From JAZDFC01 sp043808235 (GTDB taxonomy: Bacteria; Bacteroidota; Ignavibacteria; Ignavibacteriales; Melioribacteraceae), in NCBI GenBank assembly GCA_043808235.1, contig JAZDFC010000115.1:33738-97737 (forward strand): a DNA stretch of 64,000 bases. The letters are read 5' to 3'. A program made the position numbers and the translations under genes. Below, in pieces: positions 8,781-18,176 of the stretch. Below the pieces are notes generated by a model. The model saw nothing but the letters and a program-made list of their open reading frames with translations, did not search any database and was not told the origin of the DNA. Positions within the stretch are counted from its first letter, which is position 1. Each line of letters opens with the position of its first letter.

Positions 8781-10192
8781 TATCTCTGTAACCTCTTAGC
8801 TTTTTCAACAGCTTCTTCAATTGTACCAACAAATAAAAATGCGGCTTCAGGCAAATCATCATGTTTACCATCGATGATTTCTTTAAAGCTTCTTATCGTA
8901 TCTTCTAATTTTACATATTTACCTGGATATCCTGTAAACTGCTCGGCAACGTGGAATGGCTGGCTTAAGAATCTTTGTAATCTTCTTGCACGGCGTACTG
9001 TTACTTTATCATCTTCCGATAATTCATCCATACCGAGAATATTAATAATATCCTGTAAATCCTTATATGCTTGTAAGATTTCTTTAACCTGTCGGGCAAC
9101 GGTGTAGTGTTCCATTCCAAGAATTCCCGGTTCAAGAATTCGTGAAGTAGAATCCAATGGATCCACTGCCGGATAAATGCCGAGCTCTGAAATTTGACGG
9201 CTTAATACTGTGGTTGCGTCAAGGTGCGAAAATGCTGTTGCAGGAGCCGGGTCTGTTAAGTCGTCGGCAGGTACGTAAATAGCCTGTACCGATGTAATCG
9301 AACCTTTATCGGTAGATGTAATTCTTTCCTGTAATTCACCCATTTCAGATGCAAGATTTGGTTGATAACCCACAGCAGATGGCATACGACCAAGCAAAGC
9401 ACTCACCTCTGAACCGGCTTGGGTAAAACGATAAATGTTATCGATAAATAAAAGTACGTCCCTTCCTTCAACATCGCGGAAATATTCTGCAATTGTCAAT
9501 CCTGTAAGTCCAACCCTTAAGCGAGCTCCCGGTGGTTCATTCATTTGTCCAAATACAAGCGCTGTTTTATTTATTACACCAGATTCTTTCATTTCAAGCC
9601 AAAGGTCATTTCCTTCTCTTGTTCTTTCTCCAACACCAGCAAAAACTGAATATCCGCCATGTTGTTTTGCAATATTATGAATTAGTTCCTGAATAATAAC
9701 GGTTTTACCAACACCGGCACCCCCGAATAAACCAGTCTTTCCGCCTTTTGTATATGGTTCGAGTAAATCAATAACCTTGATACCGGTTTCAAACATTTCC
9801 TGGCTGGTTTTAAGATCATCAAATTTTGGCGCATGATGGTGAATGGGCGCTCTCATATTCGTTTTAATCGGTTCCAAACCATCAATTGTTTCACCTATAA
9901 CATTTATTAGTCTTCCAAGCGTTTCCGGTCCAACCGGAACAGTAACAGGTTCACCTGTATCATGTGCTTTCATTCCACGCATTAAACCATCTGTTGAATC
10001 CATAGCTACAGTACGTACGCGGTTTTCCCCAAGATGCTGTTGTACCTCAACAATCAGTTCCTCTTCTTTACCTTCAAGACTCGTGCGAGGTATTTTAACT
10101 GCGTTGTAAATCATAGGCAGATATCCTTCTTCGAAATCAATATCTACAACGGGTCCAATTATTTGGACAATTACACCTTCATTAGCTGCCAT
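8780..10192 (-). CDS. atpD: ATP synthase F1 beta subunit
   Basis: Catalytic subunit of F1, making ATP from ADP and phosphate. The 470 residues include the P-loop GGAGVGKTV, the GERTREGNDL segment with the catalytic arginine/glutamate region, Walker B DVLLFIDNIYRF and the ALLGRMPSAVGYQP signature. Length and sequence are canonical. It is coupled with atpC only. Keeping atpDC apart from the remaining atp genes is known in Chlorobi-related bacteria and fits the taxonomic inference. Confidence 0.97.
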   Translation of the reverse strand: MAANEGVIVQIIGPVVDIDFEEGYLPMIYNAVKIPRTSLEGKEEELIVEVQQHLGENRVRTVAMDSTDGLMRGMKAHDTGEPVTVPVGPETLGRLINVIGETIDGLEPIKTNMRAPIHHHAPKFDDLKTSQEMFETGIKVIDLLEPYTKGGKTGLFGGAGVGKTVIIQELIHNIAKQHGGYSVFAGVGERTREGNDLWLEMKESGVINKTALVFGQMNEPPGARLRVGLTGLTIAEYFRDVEGRDVLLFIDNIYRFTQAGSEVSALLGRMPSAVGYQPNLASEMGELQERITSTDKGSITSVQAIYVPADDLTDPAPATAFSHLDATTVLSRQISELGIYPAVDPLDSTSRILEPGILGMEHYTVARQVKEILQAYKDLQDIINILGMDELSEDDKVTVRRARRLQRFLSQPFHVAEQFTGYPGKYVKLEDTIRSFKEIIDGKHDDLPEAAFLFVGTIEEAVEKAKRLQR

Positions 10193-10317
10193 AATAAATC
10201 CTTGTTTTTCAAAATTTAATGCGTAAAAATAGTCAAGTAGGATTTGATTTGCAAAGAGACAGTAACTAATTAATAATTGAGTCTACGTTCACTTTCGCCT
10301 CAACCGATGTATCTTTA

Positions 10318-10375
10318 AAAAATAGGAATTGTTGGCCTATTTTTAAAGAAAGCCGGCAATTAATTTTACCGGCTT
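10318..10375 (-). terminator. Two tandem hairpins ending the oxidoreductase operon
   Basis: One hairpin has the arms AAGCCGG (10350-10356) and CCGGCTT (10369-10375). The second has the arms AAAAATAGG (10318-10326) and CCTATTTTT (10336-10344). Read on the - strand, the first is followed by a T-rich stretch. They lie between the end of the 2-oxoacid oxidoreductase operon and the atpD start, so they probably isolate the two operons. Confidence 0.7.
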
Positions 10376-10406
10376 ATAAAGCTTTAATATTGTAATAAGT
10401 AATTGT

Positions 10407-10952
10407 TTAATTCACTGCTAATTCCATCCCCTTTTCCATTGCACTTTTATTCAACGGAATAAGATGATGGTACCTTTCCGGAAGAACCTTTTTTAAACCT
10501 TCGATAATATTTTCGAAAGCGATGATTGGTTTTTTCTTTAGAAATGCACCGAGAACTATCATGTTCATCACTTTTGTATTTTTCATTCTTGCGGCTTCGT
10601 TAGCTGCATCAATTGGAACAATATCAATGTCTGTGCGGGTAGGTGGATTAATGATAGCGCTTGCTTCATAAATTAACAATCCGCCGGGCTTAACCGCTTT
10701 TTCGAATTTATCAAGCGAGGGTTGGTTAAGAGCGATTACTGTATCGAATTTTGTGAGAATGGGCGAACTGATTTTTTGATCGCTGATGATTGCTATGCAA
10801 TTAGCAGTGCCGCCTCTCATTTCGGGGCCGTACGAAGGCATCCAGCTGACTTCCTTATCTTCAATTACTCCGGAATAACAAAGAATCTGTCCCATCGTAA
10901 GGACACCTTGACCGCCGAATCCGGCAATAATTATTTCTTCTGTCATGATCAT
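10407..10952 (-). CDS. 2-oxoacid:ferredoxin oxidoreductase, gamma subunit
   Basis: Gamma subunit of a four-subunit oxidoreductase that decarboxylates a 2-oxoacid to an acyl-CoA and reduces ferredoxin. The 181 residues begin with the characteristic IIIAGFGGQGVLTMGQIL segment, followed by VSWMPSYGPEMRGGTANC, both standard for this family. Its start overlaps the beta-subunit stop by 4 bases. Gene order on the - strand is ferredoxin, alpha, beta, gamma. The 2-ketoisovalerate-type assignment comes from the alpha subunit. Confidence 0.9.
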   Translation of the reverse strand: MIMTEEIIIAGFGGQGVLTMGQILCYSGVIEDKEVSWMPSYGPEMRGGTANCIAIISDQKISSPILTKFDTVIALNQPSLDKFEKAVKPGGLLIYEASAIINPPTRTDIDIVPIDAANEAARMKNTKVMNMIVLGAFLKKKPIIAFENIIEGLKKVLPERYHHLIPLNKSAMEKGMELAVN

Positions 10953-11776
10953 TCCCCCTTCTCAAGTTTTGGTACTTTCAAATCGCCAAGTGGATAAAAC
11001 GGAAGCATATGCTCTTCAAGCCATTTATTAGATTCGACCGGTGTCATCTTCCAGTTCGATGGGCAATTACTCACAATCTCCACGAAGCTCAATCCCTTCT
11101 TCAATTCTTGATATTTAAATCCGTTCATAATTGCCTTTTTAGCTTTCCGAACGTTGACGGGATTATTCACCGCCGTACGAGTACAGTAATAAACTCCCGG
11201 AAGTTGAGCAACAAGTTCAGTAATTTTTAATGGATTACCCATTACAGAAACTTCGCGCCCAAAGGGTGTGGTGGTTGATTTCATTCCAACCAAAGTAGTC
11301 GGAGCCATTTGACCGCCGGTCATTCCGTAAATTCCGTTATTAATAAAAACGATAAGTATATTTTCACCACGGTTACATGTGTGTATTGTCTCACCGGTTC
11401 CGATCGCTGCAAGGTCGCCATCACCCTGGTACGAGAAAACATATTTATCCGGAAGTACTCTTTTAATTCCGGTAGCAACTGCAGAGGCTCTTCCGTGCGG
11501 CGCTTCGGTCATATCGATATTCAAATAATTATATGCAAATACCGAACATCCAACCGGAGCGACTCCGATAGTTCTATCCTGGATACCAAGTTCATGAATC
11601 ACTTCAGCAATTAAACGATGAGCAACCCCATGACCGCAGCCCGGGCAATAATGCATTACATTATCTGTTAATGTATCTGGTTTTTCATATACTAAATTTT
11701 CATTAGTACAGATGCTTTCTTCTGCGATCATCTGTTCAAAATGTTTATCCTCTTCGAGCATTCTTTTTTCGTTCAT
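10949..11776 (-). CDS. 2-oxoacid:ferredoxin oxidoreductase, thiamine-diphosphate (beta) subunit
   Basis: Binds thiamine diphosphate and carries out the decarboxylation. The 275 residues show HYCPGCGHGVAHRL near the N-terminus and the thiamine/magnesium motif GDGDLAAIGTGETIH, then NNGIYGMTGGQMAPTT. It overlaps both neighbours by 4 bases. The N-terminal extension of about 40 residues before the CPGCGHG motif is charged and may be variable. The substrate (2-oxoglutarate or branched 2-oxoacid) cannot be read from this subunit alone. Confidence 0.92.
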   Translation of the reverse strand: MNEKRMLEEDKHFEQMIAEESICTNENLVYEKPDTLTDNVMHYCPGCGHGVAHRLIAEVIHELGIQDRTIGVAPVGCSVFAYNYLNIDMTEAPHGRASAVATGIKRVLPDKYVFSYQGDGDLAAIGTGETIHTCNRGENILIVFINNGIYGMTGGQMAPTTLVGMKSTTTPFGREVSVMGNPLKITELVAQLPGVYYCTRTAVNNPVNVRKAKKAIMNGFKYQELKKGLSFVEIVSNCPSNWKMTPVESNKWLEEHMLPFYPLGDLKVPKLEKGE

Positions 11777-12846
11777 ATTGTAACTCCTTCAAATATTTCT
11801 TCAATCTTGTGAAGTATTTCTTCAGGATTGGGGATTATTCCACCCATCCTCCCAAGAAATTCCACATCGACTTTTCCATTAACTGCTAACCGAACATCTT
11901 CTACCATCTGACCTGCATTCATTTCAACAGTTAATATTCCTTTTACACGATCAGCTAATTGATTCAACGGCTGATAAGGATATGGGAACAACGTTATGGG
12001 TCTAAAGACTCCAACTTTGATTCCTTTTTCGCGGGCAAGCTGTGCAGCTTTTTGGCAAATTCGCGCTGTTAATCCGAAAGCAACTAAAACAACATCCGCA
12101 TCTTCGCAATTAACTATTTCATATCGAATTTCTTCTTTTTCAATTTCTCTATATTTTGCCTGAAGATGCAGATTTATTAATTGCATTTTATCCGGCTCAA
12201 TATGAAGCGAGGTGATAAAATTTCTTTCACGTGTTGTAGGTTTACCAACAGTCGCCCATTCGGGAACTTCTGTAATGCGTGGCATCTGTTCGAACAATTC
12301 AACTTTCTCCATCATCTGCCCGAGTGCGCCGTCGGTTAAAATCATAATTGGATTTTTCCATTTGAATGCAAGTTCAAAACCGAGTTTCAAATGATCCACC
12401 ATTTCCTGCACTGTTGATGGTGCAAGAACGATCATTTTATAATCTCCGTGTCCGCCGCCTTTAACAGCCTGGAAATAGTCACCTTGCGAAGGTTGGATAG
12501 TACCGAGACCCGGACCACCACGGACGACATTTACCAGTACGCAAGGTAATTCTGCACAAGCGATATATGAAATCCCTTCCTGCATCAAGCTAATACCTGG
12601 TGACGAGGAAGTTGTCAATACTTTTTTTCCAGTACCGGCAGCGCCGTAAATCATGTTGATAGCAGCAACTTCACTTTCCGCCTGAAGAATGACCATCCCT
12701 GTACGCTTTTGTGCATGCAAAGCTAAGTATTCAAGTATTTCAGATTGCGGTGTAATAGGGTAACCGAAGTAAGCATCCGCACCAGCACGGATTGAAGCCT
12801 CGGCAAGAGCTTCGTTCCCCTTCATTAATTTCAGTTCTTTTTTCAT
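11773..12846 (-). CDS. vorB: 2-oxoacid:ferredoxin oxidoreductase, alpha subunit, 2-ketoisovalerate type
   Basis: Alpha subunit of the complex, with 357 residues. It has the LMKGNEALAEASIRAG start, YFGYPITPQSEI, then QAESEVAAINMIYGAAGTGKK and SSSPGISLMQEGISY. I recognise this combination, with GGPGLGTIQPSQGDYFQAVKGGGHGDY, as the VorB-type (branched 2-oxoacid) branch more than the classic KorA branch. It probably oxidises branched-chain amino-acid-derived 2-oxoacids or makes them by reverse reaction. Four-base overlaps tie it to the ferredoxin and beta-subunit genes. Confidence 0.85.
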   Translation of the reverse strand: MKKELKLMKGNEALAEASIRAGADAYFGYPITPQSEILEYLALHAQKRTGMVILQAESEVAAINMIYGAAGTGKKVLTTSSSPGISLMQEGISYIACAELPCVLVNVVRGGPGLGTIQPSQGDYFQAVKGGGHGDYKMIVLAPSTVQEMVDHLKLGFELAFKWKNPIMILTDGALGQMMEKVELFEQMPRITEVPEWATVGKPTTRERNFITSLHIEPDKMQLINLHLQAKYREIEKEEIRYEIVNCEDADVVLVAFGLTARICQKAAQLAREKGIKVGVFRPITLFPYPYQPLNQLADRVKGILTVEMNAGQMVEDVRLAVNGKVDVEFLGRMGGIIPNPEEILHKIEEIFEGVTI

Positions 12847-13130
12847 GATGTCACCTTTACTGTAATATCACCGGATACATTTGAAATAGTCGCTATAGGC
12901 TCTTTCTTCTTTTCAGTTTTACGATATACTTTTATTATTCCCTCAGGACATACGAGAGCACAGTTTGTGCAACCAGTACAATTGTCCTCAATTTTTACAA
13001 TGTAGTGATATCCTTTCGAATTGAGTTTACGCGAAAGTTCGAGAGACTTTTGCGGACAAGCTGCTACGCATAGCTCGCATCCTTTGCATTTCTCAATATC
13101 GATTAGAATATCGCCTTTAACTTTAGCCAT
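12843..13130 (-). CDS. Ferredoxin-like (delta) subunit, two 4Fe-4S clusters
   Basis: First gene of the oxidoreductase operon; 95 residues. Two complete cluster motifs are visible, CKGCELCVAACP at about residues 15-26 and CTGCTNCALVCPEG at about 51-64, so it should carry two 4Fe-4S clusters and pass electrons to free ferredoxin. It overlaps the alpha-subunit gene by 4 bases. It fits the delta subunit of the 2-oxoacid oxidoreductase complex; a free ferredoxin is less likely given the coupling. Confidence 0.92.
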   Translation of the reverse strand: MAKVKGDILIDIEKCKGCELCVAACPQKSLELSRKLNSKGYHYIVKIEDNCTGCTNCALVCPEGIIKVYRKTEKKKEPIATISNVSGDITVKVTS

Positions 13131-13159
13131 TTTAAAACTCCCATTTGTTTTAAAAGTAA

Positions 13160-13185
13160 AAAGGCTGCTTTATTTGGCAGCCTTT
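13160..13185 (-). terminator. Hairpin 5' of the oxidoreductase operon (fmt terminator or leader attenuator)
   Basis: Perfect arms AAAGGCTGC (13160-13168) and GCAGCCTTT (13177-13185). On the - strand they are followed by a T-rich stretch, as in a rho-independent terminator. It lies 30 bases before the ferredoxin start and about 360 bases after the fmt stop, so it either ends the def-fmt transcript or acts as an attenuator in the leader of the oxidoreductase operon. Confidence 0.65.
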
Positions 13186-13543
13186 AAGATTATAATTATT
13201 CGATGACGAGTATAATCGAATTATTTAACATTTGTAGTATGAAGTTATTTGGATATTTATTTTTCATTTTAACTGAATCTTGATATTAGAATTTACTATA
13301 AAAACATTCTAGTTTTCAATTGAAATTCTATTATCAAAAGACTCCTCAATATTCATTTACATTCAAAAAATAGTAGTTTTTTTTCTGAAAATCCATTTGT
13401 TTCCACACGTTAAGATTCGATAACTTTTTGATTAATTGAAGAAATATTTTAACGGGGAAAAATGATTTTCATTTCACCTGTGCGAATTTTTGATCTAGAC
13501 TTGAGGCGACATTTCAATAGTGGTTTTAATTCTATCATGTTGA
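13186..13543. other. AT-rich intergenic region without a gene
   Basis: About 360 bases between the fmt stop and the hairpin before the oxidoreductase operon. I see no credible open frame or RNA gene. It is very AT-rich and probably holds the promoter of the oxidoreductase operon; I could not identify a convincing promoter box by eye. Confidence 0.5.
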
Positions 13544-14443
13544 TTATGCAAGTTTGTAACCTAATAAAAATTCCTCAATTTTCATTCTTTTCCTACCTTC
13601 GGGTTGGATTTCGAGAATACTGATACTCCCTTCTTTTGTTCCAATAATCAATTCTTTTTTCGTTTGAAATATCTGTCCTAGCATTAAATTATTTTCTACG
13701 ACCGAAGTAGAATAAATTTTAAAAATCTTCTCATTGTGAATAAAAAAAGCACCGGGATGCGGAGACAGTCCGCGAATAAGATTGTGAACATGATTTGCCG
13801 GTTTGTTCCAATCAATCGCGCATAATTCTTTTGTAATTTTTGGCGCCGGAGTAACAAGACTTTCATCCTGAGAATAAGTAATTACGTTACCGGTTTCAAT
13901 TAATCGAACTGTTTGAAGAACAACATTAGCGCCTATTTCCATCAATTTATCGTGCAATATGCCAAAGTTATCTTCTGTAAGAATGTCAATTTTCTCTTGA
14001 AGAATCATTGCGCCGGTATCCACTTTCTCTTTAAGAAAAAATGTCGTCACTCCGGTTTCGCTGTCGCCATTTATCAAAGCCCATTGTATTGGTGCAGCTC
14101 CGCGATATCTAGGCAACAGTGAGCCGTGCAAATTAAAAGCTCCAAATTTTGGCAATGTAAAAACCTCAGGCGGCAGAATTCGAAAAGCGACAATAATGAA
14201 TAAATCAGCGTTAAGAAGTTTCAACTCTTCAACAAATTTTTCATCTTTCATTTTTTCCGGTTGTAATACCGGGATGTTATTTTTTAGAGCAGACTCTTTA
14301 ACCGGAGTGAATGAAATATTTTTTCCTCTTCCCCGCTCTTTATCCGGCGCTGTAACAACTGCCACAACTTCATATCCGTTTTCCAGTAAAATTTTCAACG
14401 AGGCAACTGCGAAATCCGGGGTTCCGAAAAAAACGATTTTCAT
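13544..14443 (-). CDS. fmt: Methionyl-tRNA formyltransferase
   Basis: Formylates Met-tRNA for translation initiation with 10-formyl-tetrahydrofolate. The 299 residues begin MKIVFFGTPDFAVASL, have VVTAPDKERGRG, and the active-site region FNLHGSLLPRYRGAAPIQWALINGDSETGVT, which holds the catalytic asparagine, histidine and downstream aspartate. The C-terminal tRNA-binding domain follows from about residue 205. It lies 73 bases after def on the - strand, the common def-fmt pairing. Confidence 0.96.
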   Translation of the reverse strand: MKIVFFGTPDFAVASLKILLENGYEVVAVVTAPDKERGRGKNISFTPVKESALKNNIPVLQPEKMKDEKFVEELKLLNADLFIIVAFRILPPEVFTLPKFGAFNLHGSLLPRYRGAAPIQWALINGDSETGVTTFFLKEKVDTGAMILQEKIDILTEDNFGILHDKLMEIGANVVLQTVRLIETGNVITYSQDESLVTPAPKITKELCAIDWNKPANHVHNLIRGLSPHPGAFFIHNEKIFKIYSTSVVENNLMLGQIFQTKKELIIGTKEGSISILEIQPEGRKRMKIEEFLLGYKLA

Positions 14444-14516
14444 AAATTATTTATCACTCAAATTCTATTTGAGAAATGTTGGCTGCGAGTAAATAAAAGA
14501 AAAAAAAGTATTTAAA

Positions 14517-15062
14517 TCAAAGCTCTGTTATAGGGTAGTCAATTTCTATTTCGCGATTCATAATATCTTTTAAACTGCCTTGCAGTTTTTTCTTTATTCT
14601 GCTTTTTACTCTATCAGGAATCATTTTACCAATGAGATGATCGTATTCATGTAGTATAACTCGTGCAAACAGATCATCGACTTCAATAATATGTTCTTTC
14701 TCATCCGCGTCCATGTATTGGATTCTTATTTTTTCCGGTCTTTCAACATCTGCCCTTATATTTGGCAAACTTAGACAACCCTCTTCCAGTATAATTTGTT
14801 CATCGGATTCCTCAAGGATTTTTGGATTGATCATAGCTACCGGCTTTGTTTTTTCCCATCCCTCAACTATACTTAAGTCAATCACGAATATGGAGTCGGG
14901 TAATCCAACCTGGTTTGCTGCGAGTCCAATTCCGTTAGCATTCCGCATAGTATGAAACATATCTTTGATATGGTCAATAGTTTTATTTGTAACTTCTTTT
15001 ATTGGTTTAGCTTTCTCTCTTAAAATTTTATCGCCGTAAACCGTAATAGGTAGTATTGCCAT
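14517..15062 (-). CDS. def: Peptide deformylase
   Basis: Removes the formyl group from the starting methionine of new proteins. The 181 residues carry all three motifs: GIGLAANQVGLP, EEGCLSLP with the metal-binding cysteine, and the helix HEYDHLIGKM with the HExxH metal ligands and catalytic glutamate. Position five of that last motif keeps the histidine, so the enzyme should be active. It is followed by fmt and preceded, 14 bases away, by a membrane protein gene. Confidence 0.96.
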   Translation of the reverse strand: MAILPITVYGDKILREKAKPIKEVTNKTIDHIKDMFHTMRNANGIGLAANQVGLPDSIFVIDLSIVEGWEKTKPVAMINPKILEESDEQIILEEGCLSLPNIRADVERPEKIRIQYMDADEKEHIIEVDDLFARVILHEYDHLIGKMIPDRVKSRIKKKLQGSLKDIMNREIEIDYPITEL

Positions 15063-15076
15063 TTTTTCTCCGGGAA

Positions 15077-15967
15077 TTAATTCTCAATAGGTTTTACAAA
15101 ATCCGCGCTTAAGTCATTATATAACACAACCTCGGTCGCACAAAACAACATTCTAACAACTAATCGAAAAATAATTAACATCTGTTGAAGAATAAAGGAC
15201 AATACAAGAAAATAAAATGGTGTTCGCGGAATTTCTCGACCTAAGAAATTATAAAGAATTGAACCTAATGCACCTATGATTGACACTATTAGGAATACAA
15301 TAAATACTTTTGAAAAATTTTTCTTGATAAAAATAATTGCGTAATAAATACATCGCCATACATTTTCGCGGTCTTTAACAGCGAGAGCGACTTTAGAATA
15401 ATCCGAAATAATTGTTATTACTCCAATAAAAAAAATAAACAACACATATCTTATTGAACGGAGAATAAACTCAGAGAGTTCATATTCGGTGTCTTTAAAG
15501 ATGATAGAGATTGATTCACCGAGCATATCGTTTATAAAAATTGCCGCCGCAAATAGAACCAACGATATTAGTAAAATCTTTGTGAATCTAAGCCAATATT
15601 TCACACCACCAAAGAAAAAATCCACCATATGATTTTTTGCCGGATTGTTAAAGACCGCAATCAATCCGCCAAGATAAAAAGTTTGGATTAGCGCATAAAC
15701 TCCTACGACTGAATATATAACGAGCGGAATTTCCCCAACAGTAGTTTTATAGTTATTATGAAATTGCATATACCACAGATAATCAAATTTAACGGCGATG
15801 ACATCGCTTAAAATTGAACGTTTCAAATCCTCAACAAGCACATAATAAAGCGGGACAGTGAGAATGAACGCGGAGATTGCATTTGTTCCCCAGAGCAGTA
15901 ACACTAATTTCAAATTGTAATAAATATTTCTCAAACCCTGGATTAAGACTTCTTTTATTGAAATCAT
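15077..15967 (-). CDS. Polytopic membrane protein of unknown function
   Basis: The ATG at 15967 overlaps the stop of the preceding gene (TGATG); an upstream frame opening at 16045 would overlap that gene by 79 bases and is less likely. The 296-residue protein has about six membrane helices in a pattern of long hydrophobic stretches separated by short loops. No catalytic motif is visible and I do not recognise the family. Its tight coupling to the M1-like gene upstream, and to def and fmt downstream, suggests one transcript. A membrane partner for the upstream protein is plausible but unproven. Confidence 0.75.
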   Translation of the reverse strand: MISIKEVLIQGLRNIYYNLKLVLLLWGTNAISAFILTVPLYYVLVEDLKRSILSDVIAVKFDYLWYMQFHNNYKTTVGEIPLVIYSVVGVYALIQTFYLGGLIAVFNNPAKNHMVDFFFGGVKYWLRFTKILLISLVLFAAAIFINDMLGESISIIFKDTEYELSEFILRSIRYVLFIFFIGVITIISDYSKVALAVKDRENVWRCIYYAIIFIKKNFSKVFIVFLIVSIIGALGSILYNFLGREIPRTPFYFLVLSFILQQMLIIFRLVVRMLFCATEVVLYNDLSADFVKPIEN

Positions 15968-17925
15968 CAACCAATACTCCCAAGTATCATCAACGCATTT
16001 TGAATCCAGAAAAACCATCTCACAGCAAGAGATATCGAAGCCCAATATTGTGGATTAACTGTGTAAGAGTTGTTGGGAAAATTAACATCAAGAACATTTT
16101 TATGAAAAGGATCTATTTCGGCTGCTATTACTTCTTTATCAGTTTTGAATTTAAAGATTTTCCAAGAATCTTTCCCATCCCATCGTTGAATTAGCGCATC
16201 ATGTTCAGTGTAAAGCGCAACCTCGGTTTGGAAAATTCCTTCGCCAAGTCTTTCAACAAAAACTTCATATTCATTATTACTGTTTTTACTCACTGATTTA
16301 ATTTTGTAATCAAAACTCCTGGAATGTTTTATCACGTCATCAACGAACCAATTTAAGTCTGTACTTGAGTAATCATTAATATTCTTAAGCAGATCATCAC
16401 TTTCAGGGTGCTGGAATCGAAAAGAAAGATAGTATTTACTAATACTTTGAAAGAGCAATTCTTTCCCCAGAATTTTTTCGAGCGATAAAAACATCAGTAC
16501 AGGTTTATGAATCGCACTTACAGAATATGACAAATCATCCGGTAATTTATATGCCGTATCTGAAATTGAAATTGTTGGGTTAGCATAGAAATTTTGATAA
16601 CTCTCCGTACCTTCAGGCAAGTAAACATCGGTAAGGCTGTAAACAATTGGAATTTCTTTGTAGGCCGTAAAAAGAATCCCATAAACAGGCACATAGCCCA
16701 CAAGATTAAAATATAAACGGGATTCACCTAACAAATCTTTTAGAACTTTGATAGTGAGATATTCTGCAACGCCTGAAGATAACCAAGGTGTATATACTGA
16801 ATTGCTTGCAACAACGTTAGAAAAATATTGCTTCGCAACCTTCCTTATCACCTCCTTCTCAAAAATATGTGTTTGAGTTGGAGAGAATAATGGAAAGGTC
16901 ATAGTTATCATACACGGGAAAGAATTGGAATTTTTCCCAAACGTCCTCGGGACATCAAGCACATTTATTTGATCATACGGATATTTACCAATTTTTTGTT
17001 CGAAGTAACTCAAAGATTTATCTAATATCTCAAATATCCGCTCATCATAGTTTTCATGCCCCGGTTGGAGGTATGCATTTAGCTGGATTTTTTTTCCGCC
17101 GTGTCCATTCCATACCCTGGATTTGGTTTTGAATTCTTCTGAGGCAGACCAAACAAACTCGGTAATGTTTTTATTTGAATAGCTAAAAATATAATTTGAG
17201 CCATTCTGAGTTTTATCATAAAGAATTCCGTTCGAAGCTATACTCAAATTTCCCGGCGCTTCAATAGAAACATTGTAGTCAGCAAATTCATTGAACTCTT
17301 CAGTGAATGAATGCAATTGGCTGCAAATCCATTTATCATTTTTGTAAACTGCAATTTTCGGATACCACCGTGAGAAAAAATAAAACTCCGCACCCGAAGC
17401 ATATCCTAAACCGGAAGAAGAAAGTGGAATTTTTAATGTGTAGTTAAATTCAATCTTTACTGTATCGCCCGGTTTAGCCGGAGATTTTAGTAATATCTTT
17501 GCCGTTGTACTATCGAATGGATTTGCCGCTTCCGGGTGAAAATATTTTATTTCAGCATCAACTCCGTTTACAAGAATTGAGGAAAATTGAAATCCGGTAA
17601 TTGATTCTTCACTCAACTCGAGACTCTTCCCGATTTCAGTTTTAGAATTCTTAAATCCATTGGCGTAAAGATGAAACTGTATTTCATCGGTACTTTTACT
17701 ACCGGTATTTACCCAGTATACAATCTGATTTGTACGTAGTAATTTATTTTTGTCTTCAAATGAAGTACTGATTATATATTGAGTTGAAGGAAAATTTTCA
17801 TCAACTGTATCATCTTCAACATCCACTGCAGCGACACCGCCCTCCGAATAATTCCCGGATTGCTCGTAAAAATAAGTTAATGCGCTTAGCGTCAGCAGCA
17901 AGATTATAAATGTGAACTTTTTCAT
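15967..17925 (-). CDS. M1-aminopeptidase-like protein lacking the zinc site (pseudopeptidase)
   Basis: A 652-residue protein with a hydrophobic N-terminal segment (about 4-19) serving as signal or anchor, a beta-rich N-terminal domain (50-260), and a region aligned with the M1 (gluzincin) catalytic domain. The landmark GKYPYDQINVLDVP segment and the WLSSGVAEYL segment (381-390) are there. However, where active enzymes have HExxH the sequence is R361, K362 and K365, and the substrate-binding GxMEN motif is also missing. It should therefore be catalytically dead as a metallopeptidase, perhaps a binding or scaffold protein outside the membrane. It is coupled to the downstream membrane protein. 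Confidence 0.75.
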   Translation of the reverse strand: MKKFTFIILLLTLSALTYFYEQSGNYSEGGVAAVDVEDDTVDENFPSTQYIISTSFEDKNKLLRTNQIVYWVNTGSKSTDEIQFHLYANGFKNSKTEIGKSLELSEESITGFQFSSILVNGVDAEIKYFHPEAANPFDSTTAKILLKSPAKPGDTVKIEFNYTLKIPLSSSGLGYASGAEFYFFSRWYPKIAVYKNDKWICSQLHSFTEEFNEFADYNVSIEAPGNLSIASNGILYDKTQNGSNYIFSYSNKNITEFVWSASEEFKTKSRVWNGHGGKKIQLNAYLQPGHENYDERIFEILDKSLSYFEQKIGKYPYDQINVLDVPRTFGKNSNSFPCMITMTFPLFSPTQTHIFEKEVIRKVAKQYFSNVVASNSVYTPWLSSGVAEYLTIKVLKDLLGESRLYFNLVGYVPVYGILFTAYKEIPIVYSLTDVYLPEGTESYQNFYANPTISISDTAYKLPDDLSYSVSAIHKPVLMFLSLEKILGKELLFQSISKYYLSFRFQHPESDDLLKNINDYSSTDLNWFVDDVIKHSRSFDYKIKSVSKNSNNEYEVFVERLGEGIFQTEVALYTEHDALIQRWDGKDSWKIFKFKTDKEVIAAEIDPFHKNVLDVNFPNNSYTVNPQYWASISLAVRWFFWIQNALMILGSIG

Positions 17926-18067
17926 ATTAAAAAAATAACGAATATTCCACTATAAATGAACTTGGAATAGATTTATATAATTTCTATCGGGATTTCTCCA
18001 TAAGATCGAATTATGATTTTTATTTTAGGAATATTTTCGTCAGCCCGTCTGATGTATCGAAACACCA

Positions 18068-18100
18068 CAAAAAACCCGGCTCTTAGTGAACCGGGTTGAA
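18068..18100 (-). terminator. Rho-independent terminator after the BNR-repeat protein gene
   Basis: Arms AACCCGG (18073-18079) and CCGGGTT (18091-18097) enclose an 11-base loop. On the - strand a T-run follows directly. It is 80 bases past the stop of the upstream gene. Confidence 0.85.
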
Positions 18101-18176
18101 GATAAATTTTTACTGATGACTACTTTTCAAAAATCAAATTTAAGATTTTCTCTTCTAATACATTTTTAAACTTTTC

